Shown here piece by piece: positions 22,770 to 26,793 of a stretch of 26,793 nt of DNA (the stretch's first letter is position 1; each line of letters begins with the position of its first letter). Source of the stretch: Bacteroidales bacterium UBA6408 (lineage in GTDB: Bacteria; Bacteroidota; Bacteroidia; Bacteroidales; UBA932). The stretch spans positions 1 through 26,793 of the forward strand of contig DJPQ01000054.1 in assembly GCA_002439805.1 (NCBI GenBank), written 5' to 3'. A program made the position numbers and the translations under genes. The notes beneath the pieces were generated by a model. The model had not been told where the DNA came from. It did not search any database and saw only the letters and a list, made by a program, of their open reading frames with translations.

Positions 22770-25129
22770 GTCTTCGGCTTGCGGGACGGCTTCCCTGAAT
22801 GCCGCCTGCCCCTTGATGACGGATTGCCTGACTTTGCGGACTCCTTCACCGACGGCTTGGCGCTGTTCTTTGACGGCTTGCCCTTGTCCGGGTTCTGACG
22901 GCCGGAAACGCTGTCGCCTCTGCCGGATTTCCCGCCTTTGCGTGAGCGGTGACCGCCGCCATGGGAGCCGGACTCGCCTTCAGACCTGCGGCCGCCCCTC
23001 CGAGAGCCCCCTCTGCCCTCGCCGTGACGGAAATCCCCCTGCTCGCGGGACGGGCGCTCGGGAGCATCCGGCTCGATGAGCTCGTAGTCGAGCAGGCACT
23101 GGTCCTGGTTGGCCTTCTTCACGCGGATGCGGACGGCGTCGCCGAGATTATAGACCTTGTGCGTGCGGCGCCCGACAAGAGTGTAGTGCTCGTCGTCAAA
23201 CTCGAAGAAGTCCGAGCGGATGTCCCGCAGGGCGACCATACCCTCAATCTTCGTAGGCTCAATCTCGACATACATTCCCCATTCGGTGAGCCCGGAGACG
23301 TGGCCGTCGAACTCGTTCCCGACCTTGTCCTGCATGAACTCGACGAGTTTGTACTTGACGCTCGCGCGCTCAGCCTCGGCTGCGACCACCTCACGCTGGG
23401 AGGCGTACTTGCAGGCTGTCTCATAAGTCTCACGGTCAGCGCTCTTTCCTCCGGCGAGATAGTTCGCGAGGAGGCGGTGCACCATCATGTCCGGGTAGCG
23501 GCGGATAGGCGATGTGAAATGGGTGTAGTATGTAAACGCGAGGCCGTAGTGTCCGATATTGTTCACGTCGTAGCGGGCCTTCGCCATTGTCCTCAGGGAG
23601 AGAAGCTCTATGGCGTTGAACTCAGGCTTGTCCTTTGCCGCGTTGAACAGCCCGTTCAGTTCACGGGAAAACTCCTTTCCGTCGGCAACCTTTCCGAGAG
23701 TGTAGCCGAAATTGCCCACGAACCCGCGCAGGTTGTCAACCTTTGCCATGTCCGGCTCATCGTGAACACGATAGACGAAGGTCTTTTCCTCCTTCCAGCC
23801 CTTTGCCGGAGCCTTCCCGACCACGGCATAGCCGTCCTTGTCGAGGTTCGCCCCGGTCGCCACGAACTCAGCCACGCAGCGGTTTGCAAGGAGCATGAAC
23901 TCCTCTATGAGCCAGTTGGCCTCCTTGGAGATCTTCTGATAGACCCCGACAGGCTTTCCTGTCTCATCGACCTCGACCTTCATCTCAGGACGCTCGAAGC
24001 TGATCGCCCCTGCGGCAAAACGCTTCTTGCGGAACTTTGCGGCCAATTTGTTCAGAATCAGAACAGCCTCCTGCACCTCTTCAGGCACGACCGAAGTCAC
24101 GCCATCGACCGAGGTTTCATAGCCCTTCACGACCTTGCCGGCCTCGATTATGGTCTGTGCGCCCTCGTAGGCGAAACGGTAGTCGGAGTCTATTATCGTG
24201 CGGCCGAACCACCTCGTGACCACCCTCGCGAGCGGGGTTATCTCGAACACCGCAGAGAACGTGAGCTTGCGCTCGTGCGGACGGAGGGAGCAGAGCTTGT
24301 TGCAGAGCTTCTCCGGAAGCATAGGCACCGTTCTGTCAACCAGATAGACGGAAGTTCCGCGAGTGCGGGCCTCCTCGTCAACCACGGAGCCGGGCTGGAC
24401 ATAGTAGGAGACGTCGGCGATGTGGATGCCCACCTCGTAGTTCCCGTTTTCCAGCTTTTTGAACGACAGCGCGTCGTCGAAATCCTTCGCGTCCGCCGGG
24501 TCGATGGTGAAGGTCAGCGTCTTGGTGAAATCGCGCCGAAGCTTCCACTCCCCTGCCGGAATCTTGTCCGAAATCTTGTCGGCGGCGTTCTCCACCTCCG
24601 GCTCGAACCTGTACGGCAGGCCGAATTCGGAGAGAATCGCGTGCATCTCCGTCTCGTTCTCACCGGGCATTCCGAGCACATCGACGATATGTCCCGTAGG
24701 GCAGGTATCCCCTTTCTTCCAGAAATCCACGACGGCGGCGACCTTCATTCCCGTCTCCGCGTCAGGATGCTTGTCGAGGTCAGAAACGACGATGTCGTAA
24801 GGCATATTCCTGCTCTGCATGAGCACCCACGCCTGAGAGTCGAAGATGTGGAGGATTCCGACGAACGGGCGCTTCGACCTCTCGACAATCTCAACGACAT
24901 ATCCCTCTCTCCTTGACTTTTCCGTCTTCTCGCGGGTCACGGCAACCTTAACGCGGTCTCCGTGAAGCGCACCCCCTATCTTCGACGCCCTCACATAGAC
25001 GTCATCTTCCTCTCCCTCGACAATTATGAAGGCATACCCTTCCCTCGTCATCTGCACCGTTCCCTCCAACACGGGAATCTGCCTCTTTTCGCGGACCTTC
25101 CGCGCACCGAATTTTCTTTTCCTTGACAT
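22757..25129 (-). CDS. rnr: Ribonuclease R (RNase II/VacB family 3'-5' exoribonuclease)
   Basis: 790 residues. RNase R is a processive, hydrolytic 3'-5' exoribonuclease that degrades structured RNA in the cytoplasm. The N-terminus is short and basic (MSRKRKFGARK), followed by cold-shock OB domains (GTVQMTREGYAFI, VYVRASKIGGALHGDRV). The RNB catalytic domain contains DPADAKDFDDA, with metal-binding Asp210, Asp216, Asp218 and Asp219, and HIADVSYYV and YTHFTSPIRRYPDMMVHR. An S1 domain lies at about 600-685 (GHVSGLTEWGMYVEI). The last 105 residues are a low-complexity Gly/Arg/Ser/Lys tail, probably for RNA or ribosome binding. It lacks the N-terminal helix-turn-helix of the E. coli enzyme, as in other Bacteroidota. 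It is divergent from gpmI and convergent with the PorV-like gene. Confidence 0.97.
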   Translation of the reverse strand: MSRKRKFGARKVREKRQIPVLEGTVQMTREGYAFIIVEGEEDDVYVRASKIGGALHGDRVKVAVTREKTEKSRREGYVVEIVERSKRPFVGILHIFDSQAWVLMQSRNMPYDIVVSDLDKHPDAETGMKVAAVVDFWKKGDTCPTGHIVDVLGMPGENETEMHAILSEFGLPYRFEPEVENAADKISDKIPAGEWKLRRDFTKTLTFTIDPADAKDFDDALSFKKLENGNYEVGIHIADVSYYVQPGSVVDEEARTRGTSVYLVDRTVPMLPEKLCNKLCSLRPHERKLTFSAVFEITPLARVVTRWFGRTIIDSDYRFAYEGAQTIIEAGKVVKGYETSVDGVTSVVPEEVQEAVLILNKLAAKFRKKRFAAGAISFERPEMKVEVDETGKPVGVYQKISKEANWLIEEFMLLANRCVAEFVATGANLDKDGYAVVGKAPAKGWKEEKTFVYRVHDEPDMAKVDNLRGFVGNFGYTLGKVADGKEFSRELNGLFNAAKDKPEFNAIELLSLRTMAKARYDVNNIGHYGLAFTYYTHFTSPIRRYPDMMVHRLLANYLAGGKSADRETYETACKYASQREVVAAEAERASVKYKLVEFMQDKVGNEFDGHVSGLTEWGMYVEIEPTKIEGMVALRDIRSDFFEFDDEHYTLVGRRTHKVYNLGDAVRIRVKKANQDQCLLDYELIEPDAPERPSREQGDFRHGEGRGGSRRGGRRSEGESGSHGGGHRSRKGGKSGRGDSVSGRQNPDKGKPSKNSAKPSVKESAKSGNPSSRGRRHSGKPSRKPKTQNS

Positions 25130-25136
25130 AAATTAT

Positions 25137-25157
25137 TATCTTTGCGGCACAAATTTA
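25137..25157. promoter_or_regulatory. Face-to-face -7 boxes in the rnr/gpmI intergenic region
   Basis: TATCTTTG on the plus strand (25137-25144) points towards gpmI; TAAATTTG on the minus strand (25157-25150) points towards rnr. Both are perfect TAnnTTTG matches, five bases apart and converging, so the transcripts would overlap at their 5' ends. Neither has a clear TTTG at the expected -33 spacing. Predicted starts give rnr a leader of about 14 bases and gpmI one of about 107. Confidence 0.4.
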
Positions 25158-25190
25158 GTTAAAATAAAATTCTTGGGCATATTTATATGC

Positions 25191-25247
25191 ATAAAGATTT
25201 CTCACTTCGTTCGAAATGACAGGAATAAGGTTCGAAATGACAGTAAA
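25191..25247. repeat. Short intergenic repeat, REP-like (gttcgaaatgacag twice)
   Basis: gttcgaaatgacag occurs at about 25209-25222 and again at about 25231-25244, the first preceded by aagatttctcacttc. Sequences of the type 'gatttctc..cttcg..cgaaatgacag' are scattered between genes in many Bacteroidota genomes. Only this pair is visible in the window, so genome-wide repetition is knowledge-based inference. Confidence 0.45.
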
Positions 25248-25257
25248 ATAAATCAAT

Positions 25258-26781
25258 ATGAGCAAAAAAGTACTTCTTATGATCCTCGACGGATGGGGCG
25301 AGGGCAAGCATGACTGGACGAACGCCATTTACACGCAGGGAGCGCCGTACATCGACTCGCTCCGCGCAAAATATCCCCACTCTCACCTTCAGGCCTGCGG
25401 CGAGGCCGTGGGACTTCCGGAAGGACAGATGGGTAACTCGGAGGTGGGCCACCTCAACCTCGGCGCCGGAAGGGTCGTCTATCAGGACCTTGTGAAAATC
25501 AACATGGCCTGCCGCGACCACAAGCTCCTTGAAAATCCCGAAATCAAGGCCGCATACGACTATGCGGCGAAGAGCGGGAAGAAGCTCCATCTTATGGGAC
25601 TGATGTCGAAGGGCGGCGTGCATTCGTCGCAGGAGCATGTCTATGAGTTCCTGTCCGTGGCGAAGTCATACGGTCTGAAGGACGTGTTCGTGCACTGCTT
25701 CATGGACGGGCGCGACTGCGACCCGCACAGCGGAAAGGGCTTCGTGGAGGAGCTTGAGGGCGAGATGGCAAAGACCTGCGGAAAGGTGGCGAGCGTCTGC
25801 GGAAGGTTCTACGCGATGGACCGCGACAAGAGATGGGACCGCGTGAAGGCGGCCTATGATATGCTTGTTGCGGGCGAGGGCATCAAGGCGACATCCGCCA
25901 CAGAGGCGATTGAGGCATCCTACGACGAGGGCGTGACCGACGAGTTCATCAAGCCTACGGTCATCACCGACGCTTCCGGCAAGGCTCTCGGCAGGATTGA
26001 GGAGGGCGATGCAGTCATCTTCTTCAACTTCCGCAACGACCGTGCGCGCGAAATCACTGCTGCGCTCACCCAGACAGATATGCCGGAACATGGAATGCAC
26101 ACGATTCCTCTCTACTACTGCTGCATGACCCCGTATGACTCCTCATTCACCGGAGTCCACATCCTCTTCCCTAAGGAAAATGTCACAGACACTCTCGGAG
26201 AGACCGTCGCGAAGGCCGGCAAGAGGCAGCTGCGCATCGCGGAGACGGAGAAATATGCCCACGTGACCTTCTTCTTCAACGGAGGACGCGAGGCGCAGTT
26301 CGAGAACGAGGACCGCATACTCGTGAACTCGCCGAAGGTTCCGACCTACGACCTGCTGCCGGAGATGAGTGCGCCGGAAGTGACAGACAAGCTTGTAGAT
26401 GCAATCAACACCGGCAGGGAGGACATGATCATCCTCAATTTCGCGAATGGGGATATGGTCGGGCACACGGGAGTGTTCACGTCAATCTGCCGCGCCGTTG
26501 CGAAGATTGACCAGTGCGTGAAACGTGTCGTCGAGGCCGCTGTCGCGCAGGACTATGCGATTCTTCTCACGGCTGACCACGGAAACGCCGACCATGCGGT
26601 CAACTCCGACGGCACGCCGAACACCGCACATTCCCTCAACACCGTGCAGTTCATCGTCATCAATGCCGGCGACGAGGTGAAGGCCGCGAAGGACGGCCGC
26701 CTTGCCGACGTCGCTCCGACGATTCTGAAGCTGATGGGCATACCACAGCCCGAAGCAATGACAGGATGTGCGCTTATATAA
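25258..26781 (+). CDS. gpmI: 2,3-bisphosphoglycerate-independent phosphoglycerate mutase
   Basis: 507 residues, full length for the family. It interconverts 3- and 2-phosphoglycerate in glycolysis and gluconeogenesis in the cytoplasm, using two divalent metal ions (usually Mn) and a phosphoserine intermediate. Visible motifs: LMILDGWG with metal ligand Asp11; GNSEVGHLNLGAGR with nucleophile Ser61; HCFMDGRDCDPHSG; GRFYAMDRDKRWDR in the phosphotransferase insert; FFNFRNDRARE; ANGDMVGHTG and LTADHGNAD as alkaline-phosphatase-superfamily metal sites. The C-terminus is APTILKLMGIPQPEAMTG. It stands alone, divergent from rnr, and ends 12 bases before the window edge. Codon use is like its neighbours. 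Confidence 0.98.
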   Translation: MSKKVLLMILDGWGEGKHDWTNAIYTQGAPYIDSLRAKYPHSHLQACGEAVGLPEGQMGNSEVGHLNLGAGRVVYQDLVKINMACRDHKLLENPEIKAAYDYAAKSGKKLHLMGLMSKGGVHSSQEHVYEFLSVAKSYGLKDVFVHCFMDGRDCDPHSGKGFVEELEGEMAKTCGKVASVCGRFYAMDRDKRWDRVKAAYDMLVAGEGIKATSATEAIEASYDEGVTDEFIKPTVITDASGKALGRIEEGDAVIFFNFRNDRAREITAALTQTDMPEHGMHTIPLYYCCMTPYDSSFTGVHILFPKENVTDTLGETVAKAGKRQLRIAETEKYAHVTFFFNGGREAQFENEDRILVNSPKVPTYDLLPEMSAPEVTDKLVDAINTGREDMIILNFANGDMVGHTGVFTSICRAVAKIDQCVKRVVEAAVAQDYAILLTADHGNADHAVNSDGTPNTAHSLNTVQFIVINAGDEVKAAKDGRLADVAPTILKLMGIPQPEAMTGCALI

Positions 26782-26793
26782 CCGCACTCTCAG

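Noticed and set aside
22949..24916. A 655-codon open frame on the plus strand opposite rnr
   Set aside because: It lies entirely antisense to the clearly conserved rnr frame, shows no signal, domain or start-site evidence, and is rich in residues that arise from reading high-GC codons backwards. Long antisense frames are expected at this base composition.
1..26793. CRISPR arrays, tRNA or rRNA genes
   Set aside because: No regularly spaced repeat-spacer arrays, tRNA cloverleaf signatures or rRNA sequence were seen. The only short tandem repeats are those at 367-406, 10764-10808 and 19591-19650.

Overview
The window comes from a high-GC member of the Bacteroidota, most likely order Bacteroidales. 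The evidence is two SusC/SusD outer-membrane uptake pairs, Bacteroidota-type promoters (TTTG, about 20 bases, then TAnnTTTG), many surface lipoproteins, a type IX secretion (T9SS) C-terminal sorting domain, and a PorV/PorQ-like barrel. A Rikenellaceae/Alistipes-like source would fit, but the sequence does not fix the genus.

Layout. Positions 1-9889 are all on the minus strand. They hold a truncated lipocalin-like lipoprotein, an S8 subtilisin-like lipoprotein protease, and, upstream of a clear terminator, an operon of SusC, SusD and an 822-residue surface lipoprotein. The centre (about 9904-11238) is a DNA switch: a master-invertase (Mpi) family serine recombinase gene inside a segment of about 1.09 kb, bounded by inverted repeats of 117-139 bp with nearly identical cores of about 95 bp. 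Positions 11258-18324 on the plus strand are a second, divergent operon: SusC, SusD and two surface lipoproteins, ending in a terminator. Then follow a small secreted protein, a second S8 protease with a T9SS sorting domain, and a PorV/PorQ-like barrel, in overlapping reading frames (18405-22769). The right end is housekeeping: ribonuclease R (minus strand) and phosphoglycerate mutase GpmI (plus strand).

How it works together. The two halves mirror each other around the invertase. Each has a TonB-dependent SusC/SusD importer, downstream surface lipoproteins and a secreted or surface subtilase, which suggests uptake of proteinaceous or other macromolecular substrate. The repeats sit in the untranslated leaders of both susC genes, so inversion would not exchange coding sequence. 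It would exchange the promoters, operator-like repeats and a perfect hairpin that lie inside the segment. The best reading is a phase-variable selector between two nutrient-uptake operons, with the recombinase riding on the segment it inverts. Which operon is active in the orientation shown cannot be proven from one assembled sequence; the promoter and hairpin evidence leans towards the right-hand operon.
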